Assembly (NCBI GenBank): GCA_023387695.1
Contig: JAEWHT010000269.1
Coordinates: 1 to 6,314 of the forward strand
Direction: 5' to 3'
Origin: Pseudomonadota bacterium
Lineage (GTDB): Bacteria > Pseudomonadota > Alphaproteobacteria > Rhizobiales > Xanthobacteraceae
DNA: 6,314 nt
The notes beneath the pieces were generated by a model, which was given only the letters and a program-made list of their open reading frames with translations, was not told the DNA's origin and made no database searches. Shown in pieces: positions 1 through 5,452 of this stretch. Position 1 is the stretch's first letter. Each line of letters begins with the position of its first letter. The position numbers and the translations under genes were made by a program.

Positions 1-195
1 ACCAGCATCTGCATCGGCTACGCGCTGGCTGCGCAACCGCACATGGACGAAACGATTGCGATCCTGCAATCGGCGCGCGCCGAACTCGCCAAGGCCGAGC
101 CCAACAAAGGCGGCCATCGCGAGCGAGCGCTGGGCATGATCGACCAGGCCATCGCCGAAGTGCGCGCCGGCATCGCTTTCGCAGCCACCCACTGA
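1..195 (+). CDS. small secreted protein of unknown function, 3' part
   Basis: The 5' end lies outside the window; 64 residues are visible, ending in TGA at 193-195. The first residues look like the end of a signal peptide h-region followed by an Ala-Leu-Ala cleavage site (after visible residue 10), so the mature protein would begin AQPHM and act in the periplasm. The rest is short and probably helical, with a motif NKGGHRERA at visible residues 35-43 followed by an amphipathic helix (IDQAIAEVRAGI). I recognise this pattern from small uncharacterised exported proteins common in proteobacteria, whose function I do not know. If the signal peptide has normal length, only about 10-20 residues are missing. 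The next gene starts 17 bases after the stop, so the two are probably co-transcribed. The reading frame and the motif make the coding call safe; the function is unassigned. Confidence 0.8.
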   Translation, partial: TSICIGYALAAQPHMDETIAILQSARAELAKAEPNKGGHRERALGMIDQAIAEVRAGIAFAATH

Positions 196-212
196 CGCCG
201 GGAGAAAGACGT

Positions 213-464
213 ATGATACGAACCGCTTTTGCCGCGGCGCTCGCGCTCGGGGCGATCATCAGCTCTGCGGATGCCATGCCGCTGGCGCCGTACGGTGCGC
301 AGGGACGTGGCGATGTCATCGCAGTCGCCGGCGGCTGCGGAACCGGCTGGCATCGCGGCCCCTATGGCGGCTGCCTGAGAAACTACGCCAACCCTGCCGC
401 ACATGCCTGCCCGCGCGGCTACCATATCGGCCCCGGCGGCGCCTGCCGCGGCAACGGCAAGTAA
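213..464 (+). CDS. small secreted Cys/Gly-rich protein (GCG type)
   Basis: This is a protein of 83 residues. The ATG at 213 is preceded by GGAGA at 201-205 with good spacing. Residues 1-21 form a signal peptide (Arg at 3, Ala/Leu-rich core, Ala-Asp-Ala before the likely cut), so the mature product is exported. It contains two 13-residue units of the form C-x2-G-(W/Y)-H-x-G-P-x-G-x-C, at residues 42-54 and 66-78, apparently a duplication. The four cysteines could form one disulfide per unit. The GGCGxGWHRGPYGGC segment is typical of small 'GCG' secreted proteins that are abundant in Bradyrhizobium and relatives; no biochemical role is known to me. It follows the upstream small secreted gene by 17 bases and is followed by a strong terminator, so it probably ends a short operon of exported proteins. 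Confidence 0.85.
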   Translation: MIRTAFAAALALGAIISSADAMPLAPYGAQGRGDVIAVAGGCGTGWHRGPYGGCLRNYANPAAHACPRGYHIGPGGACRGNGK

Positions 465-516
465 GAGCCGGCCAACCGGCCGCGTCGCAACAACGGCCAC
501 GCTGCAAAATGGATTC

Positions 517-546
517 ATGCCCGGGTTCGCCCCGGGCATTTCTTTT
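517..546 (+). terminator. intrinsic terminator after the small secreted genes
   Basis: A perfect 9-base-pair stem ATGCCCGGG (517-525) / CCCGGGCAT (531-539) closes a TTCGC loop and runs straight into TTTCTTTT (539-546). A GC-rich stem followed by a U-run is the classical Rho-independent design. It lies 53 bases after the stop of the Cys/Gly protein gene and separates that operon from the hydrolase gene. Confidence 0.88.
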
Positions 547-597
547 GCCGACTGTGGCCTAATTCATAGACCGCCAAGGCGAGAAGACACAATTCTT

Positions 598-614
598 CGC
601 GCTACCTCAGCGCG
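598..614. repeat. inverted repeat CGCGCT-N5-AGCGCG upstream of the hydrolase gene
   Basis: Two perfect 6-base arms (598-603 and 609-614) flank ACCTC. The element lies about 110 bases before the ATG at 723, in the only intergenic stretch that can carry the hydrolase promoter. No U-run follows, so it is not an obvious terminator. It could be an operator or a hairpin in the leader RNA. I see no convincing -35/-10 pair here. Confidence 0.4.
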
Positions 615-712
615 TCTGCAGGCAAAATACATCCATTATTTCATCGTGCGACCATTGATTGAATTCGGAGGATGCCGCTTCAGCCGGGCTTGAAGCATCC
701 CCGACAGAATTT

Positions 713-718
713 GGGAGG
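713..718 (+). promoter_or_regulatory. ribosome binding site fixing the hydrolase start
   Basis: GGGAGG lies 4 bases before the ATG at 723. An in-frame ATG at 672 also exists, but its GGAGG (667-671) touches the start codon, which leaves no room for normal initiation. The extra 17 residues show no recognisable motif. I therefore prefer 723. Confidence 0.6.
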
Positions 719-722
719 GGCC

Positions 723-3431
723 ATGACCCACCACGACGGAACGCCGCACAGTGGTCCCGCAGCGCCGGACCATCCGCATGCCGATCCGAATGCGGCCGCT
801 CCCGGCGCGCCGCCACCGCGCAAGCTGGTCTTGTTCGCCGATGGTACCGGCAACGCCTTCACGACCCAGGAATCCAGCGTCTGGCGTCTCTACGAGGCGC
901 TCGACCATACCCAGCCCGACCAGATCGCCTACTACATCAAGGGCGTCGGTACCGCCGGCTGGGCGCCACTCGCCGCGCTCGATGGCGCCACCGGCATCGG
1001 CGTGCCGGCCAACGTTCGCAAGCTCTATCGCTTCCTGTGCTGGAACTGGCGGGCGGGCGACGAGATCTACATTTTCGGCTTCAGCCGCGGCGCCTTCACC
1101 GCGCGCACGCTGGCGGGCCTGATCGCAAGTCAAGGCCTGGTGCCGGCAGCGATCGGCGACGAGCCCGTCTCGCACGCGGAAATGCAGCGCAACGCGATGG
1201 CCGCGTGGCGGGAATATCGCCGCGAGACCGTACCGTGGAAGCGAAGCCTCCCGACAATCTGGATCGCGCGCCTGATCCGGGACATCGTGCTCTATCTCTA
1301 CCATCTGATCTGCGGACATCGCTCCTACGCCGATGTTCGCGCCGCGATGACCGGCCGCAAGGACGTCAACATCGACTTCCTTGGATTGTTCGACACCGTC
1401 GAAGCCTTCGGCGTCCCGATCGAGGAGTTGCGTGTTGCGATCGATTGGGCGATTTGGCCAATTTCGTTCCGCAACCACCGCCCCTCACACAAGGCAAAGC
1501 ACATCTGTCATGCGCTTGGTCTCGACGACGAGCGCACGACCTTCCATCCGCTACGGATCGACCAGCGTCATCTCGCTGCCGACCAGACGGTCAAGGAAGT
1601 ATGGTTCGCCGGCGTCCATTCCGACATCGGCGGCGGCTATCCAGACTGCACGCTGTCCTTTGTGCCGCTGGCCTGGATGACCGATCAGCTGGCTGGCCAG
1701 CTCCGCTTCCAGAAGGGCACAATCGAGCACTTCAAGGAATATCAATCGGCGATCGGGCCCCTGCATGATTCCCGCAGCGGTGCCGCGGTGTTGTATCGCT
1801 ACGGCCCGCGTCCGGTCCTGGCCGGCAAGGCAAATGGTGGTGCGCCTGTGGTGCATTTCGCCGTGGTCGAGCGCATGCTGCACGGCTGCGATGATTATGC
1901 GCCGATCATGCTTCCCGCCGACGCCCGAGTGCTGATGCCGAACGGCGACAAGCTCGACCTCACCGACGAGCGGACCCGCGAGGCGATGAAGGGGGCCTAT
2001 CTTACGAAGGCGAGGGGATCACGGCGGCAGAAAGAGGCCGACGCCTTCACCACAATGAGCATGCCCAACGCCGAAATGGCCTCGCTCGCGCGCGATACCG
2101 TATGGTGGCGGCGCGTTGCCTATTTCGCGCTGCTGTTCATGGTCGGTGTGATCGCCGCGTGGCCCTGGATCGCTTATGCACTGGTGCAATGGTCCAAACA
2201 TCCGGTGGGCCAACAAGGAATCTCCGTCATCGCCGACATCGACTGGGTGCTGGGCGCAGTGGTGGCTCCGTTCGCCAATCTCATCAGGGACGTGCTGCCA
2301 TCCTATGCCGAGCCCTGGCTCCACATCGCGACGTACTATCCTTTCCTGACTTCGATCATGGTCGCCGTGACATGGTGGATATGGAACAAGAACTCCGAGC
2401 TGCGTGACACCATCCAGGAACGTGCGCGTCTTGCTTGGAATACGCCGCGCCGCAAGGCGAGCCTGAGCCATATCGATAAGCCGGGAACGCTGTTGAGGTT
2501 CGGCCATTGGATGCGGATGAACGCCGGGCCAGCAGGCTTGGTGATCACAAAAGGCCTGGTGCCGCTGGTCTTTCTCCTAACGATCTTCGGCGCTACCGCG
2601 GTCATCGTGTCGAACAGCCTGTTCACCGGGCGCGTTGCGCTCGGAAAGGTCTGCAAGACGAGCGAGGATCCCGCACCTCCTCAGATCGGCACGCCAGTGG
2701 GCGACGAACCGATTGACGCGACGTCACTGTTCGATACGAAAACATTCTGCTGGTGGAGCGGGCTCGCCGTCGAGAAAGGCCGCAAATATCGCGTCTTCGT
2801 TGAGGTCAAGGACCCTTGGTTCGACCGAACCATCATCACTGGAGCGAACGGCTTCACGACGCACGGATTCGTCCACTACGCCGCCTTGCCCGAACTGCGT
2901 CTGTACGCGGCAAACTGGTTCCAGCCTGTGGTTCGCATCGGGACGAAAGGGCTGAGTGAACTTCCGTTGCAGGCGATCAACGTGATCCCGGCTGACGGGT
3001 TGCCGCGGCGGACGAAGCCGACGCTTCCTGCGGAAGGTGATGTTGAAGGCCAGGATCAATATCCGATCGGCCTCGAGGACATCGACCGGTTCAAGGGCGA
3101 TCTGAAAACGCTCGGCAAATTCGAGCCGATTCCGCCGACCATGCTCGAGGACGCAGGGCAGGTCTGGAGGAGCGAAGGACTGACCGATCGCATCGTCGCC
3201 GAGTTCATCGCACCCGACTCCGGCGAACTGTTCTTCTACGTCAATGATGCGGTGCAGATCTTTCCGCGGCTCATGCCTGAATGGATGGTGCCGTCGTGGC
3301 TCCAATTCATCCAGGGACCGCCGGATCTGTATTATCACAACAACACCGGTACCGCGAAAATCACTGTGCGGCGTCTGCCCGCACCTCCGCTGCCCTCATC
3401 GAAGAGCGCGTCACCGCTCGCGAGCAAGTAA
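723..3431 (+). CDS. membrane-anchored DUF2235 (Tle1-like) alpha/beta-hydrolase with C-terminal LecA-like domain
   Basis: A 902-residue protein. Residues 33-385 are a DUF2235 hydrolase domain: DGTGN at 40-44, the nucleophile elbow GFSRGAF at 119-125 (Ser121), GLFDTV at 221-226 (Asp224), and GVHSDIGGGY at 297-306 (His299). Ser121, Asp224 and His299 are the likely triad. In this family, Tle1 type VI secretion effectors are phospholipases; the substrate here is unknown. There is no signal peptide. Predicted membrane segments lie at about 465-488, 531-554 and 608-633. Arg/Lys-rich stretches at 430-464 and 555-599 put the hydrolase in the cytoplasm and residues 635-902 in the periplasm. That tail resembles the LecA (PA-IL) beta-sandwich, with VRIGTKG (737-743), YVND (839-842) and HNNTG (872-876). 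Cys644 and Cys676 could pair there. No secretion genes are visible nearby, so a resident envelope enzyme is more likely than a delivered toxin. Confidence 0.9.
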   Translation: MTHHDGTPHSGPAAPDHPHADPNAAAPGAPPPRKLVLFADGTGNAFTTQESSVWRLYEALDHTQPDQIAYYIKGVGTAGWAPLAALDGATGIGVPANVRKLYRFLCWNWRAGDEIYIFGFSRGAFTARTLAGLIASQGLVPAAIGDEPVSHAEMQRNAMAAWREYRRETVPWKRSLPTIWIARLIRDIVLYLYHLICGHRSYADVRAAMTGRKDVNIDFLGLFDTVEAFGVPIEELRVAIDWAIWPISFRNHRPSHKAKHICHALGLDDERTTFHPLRIDQRHLAADQTVKEVWFAGVHSDIGGGYPDCTLSFVPLAWMTDQLAGQLRFQKGTIEHFKEYQSAIGPLHDSRSGAAVLYRYGPRPVLAGKANGGAPVVHFAVVERMLHGCDDYAPIMLPADARVLMPNGDKLDLTDERTREAMKGAYLTKARGSRRQKEADAFTTMSMPNAEMASLARDTVWWRRVAYFALLFMVGVIAAWPWIAYALVQWSKHPVGQQGISVIADIDWVLGAVVAPFANLIRDVLPSYAEPWLHIATYYPFLTSIMVAVTWWIWNKNSELRDTIQERARLAWNTPRRKASLSHIDKPGTLLRFGHWMRMNAGPAGLVITKGLVPLVFLLTIFGATAVIVSNSLFTGRVALGKVCKTSEDPAPPQIGTPVGDEPIDATSLFDTKTFCWWSGLAVEKGRKYRVFVEVKDPWFDRTIITGANGFTTHGFVHYAALPELRLYAANWFQPVVRIGTKGLSELPLQAINVIPADGLPRRTKPTLPAEGDVEGQDQYPIGLEDIDRFKGDLKTLGKFEPIPPTMLEDAGQVWRSEGLTDRIVAEFIAPDSGELFFYVNDAVQIFPRLMPEWMVPSWLQFIQGPPDLYYHNNTGTAKITVRRLPAPPLPSSKSASPLASK

Positions 3432-3432
3432 C

Positions 3433-3453
3433 ACCGCGCGCGGTTTACCCGCG
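3433..3453. terminator. possible shared hairpin between convergent genes
   Basis: The 44 bases between the convergent stops contain a perfect 12-base palindrome ACCGCGCGCGGT (3433-3444). An overlapping alternative stem is CGCGG (3439-3443) / CCGCG (3449-3453) with loop TTTAC. Either could halt transcription from both sides, but neither is followed by a good U-run, so the call is weak. Confidence 0.35.
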
Positions 3454-3475
3454 TGGCGACCCAACCCCGCTGTCA

Positions 3476-4147
3476 CTAGTCGTCATCGGAGTCGAACAGC
3501 TTGATCTGCGGGAAGCCGCTGCGCGGACGGTTGACCGCAACGCCCGCATCGGAATCCTCGCGGACGTTGCGCGCGACGTCATTCCAATCGGTCTGATCGC
3601 GCATGCCGCGCGCATCGCGCGGATCATAACGGCGGCGCTCGGCCCAGCGCTCGTGCCGCTCTGCGCGCCGTCGCTCCCACGCGGCACGCTTCAGATCGGA
3701 ATCCCTGGCTTTGGCATAGGCGTTGTCAGGAGATGATGCCGGCTCGGTCGAAGCCTGCTGCTCGGCCGGCTTTGTCGCTTCCGGTGCTGACGATACTGGC
3801 TTGGGCTGCTCCTTGGGCGGCTCGACCGCTGCGGTCTGCGGAGCCGGCGCCACATTCGCCTGCGTCGTTCCAGCATCCGGCTTCGCTTCGCCCTGCGCTT
3901 GCGCGGGCGCGGCGGCCACAGTGCCGAACACCTGCGATCCCGTGAGGTATTGCACGCGCTCCGATGGCGCGTTGGTCGTAGCGGACGCTGCAGCTTCCGC
4001 GCGTCGCGATATCTTGGTCGTATCGGGCCCCTGCTTGGGGGCGATCGGATTCATGATGTTGCCGGCAACGATGCCGCCGCCGAGACCAATGGCGATAGCG
4101 GCGACGATCGTTCCGGCACCGACGAAATAAGCAGTCGAGGCGCGCAT
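3476..4147 (-). CDS. membrane-anchored Pro/Ala-rich protein with Arg-rich C-terminal region, unknown function
   Basis: A 223-residue protein I cannot assign to a named family. Residues 5-30 form one membrane segment or uncleaved signal anchor, rich in glycine (GLGGGIVAG at 21-29). Residues 50-145 are a low-complexity Ala/Pro/Glu/Gln linker of the kind that spans the periplasm. Residues 149-183 are a strongly charged, Arg-dominated probable helix (repeated ERR/RAER units), and the tail ends in acidic DSDDD. The likely topology is a short cytoplasmic N-terminus with the rest in the periplasm; binding to an anionic surface such as peptidoglycan or nucleic acid is only a guess. The ATG at 4147 has AGGGAG 7 bases upstream. 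A longer in-frame ATG at 4180 falls inside the predicted EcfG promoter and has no ribosome binding site, so I reject it. The stop is 44 bases from that of the convergent hydrolase gene. Stress-induced expression is predicted from the promoter. Confidence 0.82.
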   Translation of the reverse strand: MRASTAYFVGAGTIVAAIAIGLGGGIVAGNIMNPIAPKQGPDTTKISRRAEAAASATTNAPSERVQYLTGSQVFGTVAAAPAQAQGEAKPDAGTTQANVAPAPQTAAVEPPKEQPKPVSSAPEATKPAEQQASTEPASSPDNAYAKARDSDLKRAAWERRRAERHERWAERRRYDPRDARGMRDQTDWNDVARNVREDSDAGVAVNRPRSGFPQIKLFDSDDD

Positions 4148-4154
4148 TGGCCCA

Positions 4155-4160
4155 CTCCCT
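4155..4160 (-). promoter_or_regulatory. ribosome binding site for the 223-residue protein
   Basis: AGGGAG on the minus strand lies 7 bases before the ATG at 4147. It decides the start against the upstream in-frame ATG at 4180. Confidence 0.65.
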
Positions 4161-4173
4161 CTTTGGAGCGGGC

Positions 4174-4199
4174 AACGCATGTCGATTGCCGGATGTTCC
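4174..4199 (-). promoter_or_regulatory. putative EcfG (general stress sigma factor) promoter
   Basis: On the minus strand the sequence reads GGAAC (4199-4195), 17 bases, then CGTT (4177-4174). This equals the alphaproteobacterial EcfG/PhyR-regulon consensus GGAAC-N16/17-CGTT. Transcription would start near 4167, leaving a leader of about 20 bases that contains AGGGAG at 4160-4155 and the ATG at 4147. The exact spacing and the fit with the gene start support a functional promoter. Actual EcfG dependence is inferred. Confidence 0.68.
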
Positions 4200-4211
4200 T
4201 GATGGGACCGA

Positions 4212-4228
4212 GGTTCCTTCGAGGAACC
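4212..4228. terminator. stem-loop after the LTxxQ-like gene, weak terminator candidate
   Basis: GGTTCCT (4212-4218) and AGGAACC (4222-4228) form a 7-base-pair stem with a TCG loop, 6 bases beyond the stop of the minus-strand gene ending at 4235. No U-run follows on the minus strand, so it may act as a 3'-end stabiliser or weak terminator. It lies 13 bases upstream of the GGAAC of the putative EcfG promoter. Confidence 0.4.
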
Positions 4229-4234
4229 AGCGCC

Positions 4235-4948
4235 TTAGATCTGCTGCGCGACCTTCTCGAGCCCGATGATGCGGGCGAGCTTGCGCACTTCTTCCTTCTG
4301 GTCGTCACGCAACTGGAACAGCAGCGGCATCGCGGCCGACTTCAATTCCTGGACCTCGTCGCAATTCGGATCGATCTGCACGTTCGGGCCGTTGGGATTG
4401 GAGAGCTTGTTGGCCGAGATCTTCTTGACGACGTTACGCAGCGCGGACTCGACCGAGGGCCAGTAATATTCCTGCGACGACGAGAGCTTCAGGCGATCCC
4501 TGATGCCGGCGATCTGCACGTCGGAGAGCAGCGAATAGGTCTTTTGCGGCTGCGGCTTCACGACGGGCTTCGGCTTCGGCGCGGGCTCGATCGAGGCAGT
4601 GGCTTCGGGGGCAGCGGGCGCCTCGTTCAAATTCGCTTTGGGCATCGGGAAATCGGCAGGGGTCGCGGCGGCAAAGGCCTGGCGCAGCGGCTCGGTCAGC
4701 ACCGGGGCTTGCGACAGCCTGTCGGCGGGAACCTGGACCGGGTCGATCGCGGCCGAGGCCAGCGCCAGCGTCGGAACCAGCCGGTCGGCCTTGGCGGCGC
4801 GGTTGGCGGCGAGCGGCTTGGGCTGCTGGGCCTGCGTGATCATCTGGGAGCTGACGCTGGGCACGCTGTCACGGCCGAGAATGGCAGTGGTGGCGGCACC
4901 AAGGACGAGGAAGCAGGTCAGCACGGTAAGGGTGATGGCTCTGGACAA
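4235..4948 (-). CDS. exported LTxxQ-like protein, unknown function, TTG start
   Basis: A 237-residue protein. The start is TTG at 4948, supported by GGAGA at 4958-4954 with 5 bases of spacing; no better in-frame start is evident. Residues 5-24 are a hydrophobic signal peptide or membrane anchor. Residues 30-135 are a low-complexity Ala/Pro linker ending in a Lys/Pro run (PAPKPKPVVKPQPQK, 122-136). The C-terminal domain (138-237) is compact and probably helical: LLSDVQIAGIRDRL, then LSSSQEYYWPSVESAL at 155-170, and LRDDQ at 213-217. The two L-x3-Q motifs and the 'Q-x3-WP-x-VE-x-ALR' pattern resemble LTxxQ-motif (Spy/CpxP-like) periplasmic proteins, some of which are chaperones or envelope-stress factors. 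This is a motif-level resemblance only. The one cysteine outside the signal region, Cys196, lies in a Pro/Asn-rich loop. The upstream region carries a 12-base direct repeat. Confidence 0.83.
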   Translation of the reverse strand: MSRAITLTVLTCFLVLGAATTAILGRDSVPSVSSQMITQAQQPKPLAANRAAKADRLVPTLALASAAIDPVQVPADRLSQAPVLTEPLRQAFAAATPADFPMPKANLNEAPAAPEATASIEPAPKPKPVVKPQPQKTYSLLSDVQIAGIRDRLKLSSSQEYYWPSVESALRNVVKKISANKLSNPNGPNVQIDPNCDEVQELKSAAMPLLFQLRDDQKEEVRKLARIIGLEKVAQQI

Positions 4949-4952
4949 ACGT

Positions 4953-4958
4953 CTCTCC
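4953..4958 (-). promoter_or_regulatory. ribosome binding site supporting a TTG start
   Basis: GGAGAG on the minus strand lies just upstream of TTG at 4948-4946. No ATG or GTG lies at suitable spacing, so the rare start codon is the best reading. Confidence 0.6.
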
Positions 4959-5029
4959 GGGAGGGCCGCTTCACGAGGTTGTTAGAGATGCCCGGCAAAA
5001 GGGCACGAATTAAGGCTTGAGTGTGCCTT

Positions 5030-5062
5030 TGCGGCGACAATCACCGTGCTTGCGGCGACAAT
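5030..5062. repeat. 12-base direct repeat, 21-base period, upstream of the LTxxQ-like gene
   Basis: TGCGGCGACAAT occurs at 5030-5041 and again, identically, at 5051-5062. Start-to-start distance is 21 bases, about two turns of DNA, which places both copies on the same face of the helix. The pair lies 82-114 bases upstream of the TTG start at 4948, in a 133-base intergenic region with no gene. The arrangement suggests a tandem operator for a regulator I cannot name. Confidence 0.55.
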
Positions 5063-5081
5063 GTCCAAAAATTCAGTGCGA

Positions 5082-5330
5082 TCAAGCAGCTAGCGCCAGA
5101 TCATAGGCATCCTGGATGTCGGCGACGATCTCGGAGGCTTCCCAGACCGCGCGCGGCTCGACCGATTGCAGCGTCACCGTCCAGTTGCCGCCCCGGCGGG
5201 TGCGGGGGACGCTGACGATGTCGAAGCGGACCGTGCGGCACAGCGGGTGACGGGCCAGCGCATGGGCGACACGGACGCGGATTTCATCCAGCGTTGCGGC
5301 GGTCTTGCTGTTGAGAAAATCGAAGTCCAT
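5082..5330 (-). CDS. conserved-looking 82-residue cytoplasmic protein, unknown function
   Basis: A small protein without signal peptide or membrane segment. I do not recognise a named family. The sequence suggests an alpha-beta-beta-alpha fold: a helix at about 8-28, strands at about 32-42 and 49-57 separated by a basic turn (RTRRGGN, 43-49), and a helix at about 61-80. The ATG at 5330 is preceded by AGAGGG at 5343-5338 with 7 bases of spacing. Codon usage matches the neighbours. It lies 122 bases downstream of the flavoprotein gene on the same strand. That gap holds a CtrA-like site pointing at this gene, so it is likely to have its own promoter and possibly cell-cycle-dependent expression. 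The coding call rests on start signals, codon bias and plausible secondary structure. Confidence 0.75.
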   Translation of the reverse strand: MDFDFLNSKTAATLDEIRVRVAHALARHPLCRTVRFDIVSVPRTRRGGNWTVTLQSVEPRAVWEASEIVADIQDAYDLALAA

Positions 5331-5385
5331 CGCCTGTCCCTCTCGGTCCTGATTGGCGGCCGTGAGGGGATTGTTGGCGGGGGAT

Positions 5386-5434
5386 GGTTAATCTGCCGTT
5401 AAATAAGGGCTTGCGGAGCCATGCGGGATTAACC
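5386..5434 (-). promoter_or_regulatory. putative CtrA binding site (full box plus extra half-site)
   Basis: On the minus strand TTAAC-N6-TTAACC spans 5402-5386, giving TTAA-N7-TTAA, the full CtrA consensus of alphaproteobacteria. A third TTAA lies at 5429-5432 as TTAACC on the plus strand, creating a 7-base inverted repeat GGTTAAT (5386-5392) / ATTAACC (5428-5434). The box ends about 55 bases before the ATG at 5330, a normal position for a promoter-proximal site. In DNA this GC-rich, such an 8-base AT-only pattern with exact spacing is unlikely by chance. Binding itself is inferred. Confidence 0.58.
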
Positions 5435-5452
5435 GTGCTGGGCCGCAGAACG

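Noticed and set aside
672..722. Longer N-terminus of the hydrolase from the ATG at 672
   Set aside because: The only GGAGG abuts the start codon, whereas the ATG at 723 has GGGAGG at usable spacing. It cannot be excluded completely.
636..1478. Open minus-strand frame of 280 codons
   Set aside because: It is antisense to the DUF2235 catalytic domain, whose motifs are unmistakable. The product has no recognisable motif.
723..3431. Type VI secretion effector-immunity locus
   Set aside because: DUF2235 recalls Tle1 effectors, but there is no vgrG, PAAR, adaptor or immunity lipoprotein in the window. The protein has its own membrane segments and the adjacent genes are unrelated.
4148..4180. Longer N-terminus of the 223-residue protein from the ATG at 4180
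   Set aside because: That codon lies between the -35 and -10 elements of the predicted EcfG promoter and has no ribosome binding site.
4989..5005. Hairpin TGCCC-N7-GGGCA in the leader of the LTxxQ-like gene
   Set aside because: A 5-base stem with a 7-base loop is expected often in GC-rich DNA. There is no U-run and no riboswitch-like conserved core.
3899..5020. Open plus-strand frame of 373 codons
   Set aside because: It runs antisense across two minus-strand genes that have export signals, ribosome binding sites and recognisable domains. Its product is low-complexity Arg/Gly/Leu, typical of a GC-rich shadow frame.
5012..5029. AAGGC-N8-GCCTT as terminator of the 82-residue gene
   Set aside because: The stem is only 5 base pairs and lacks a U-run on the minus strand.
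5401..5418. GGCT-N5-AGCC followed by TTATTT on the minus strand as terminator of the flavoprotein gene
   Set aside because: A 4-base stem is too short to call, and the T-rich bases belong to the CtrA-like element.
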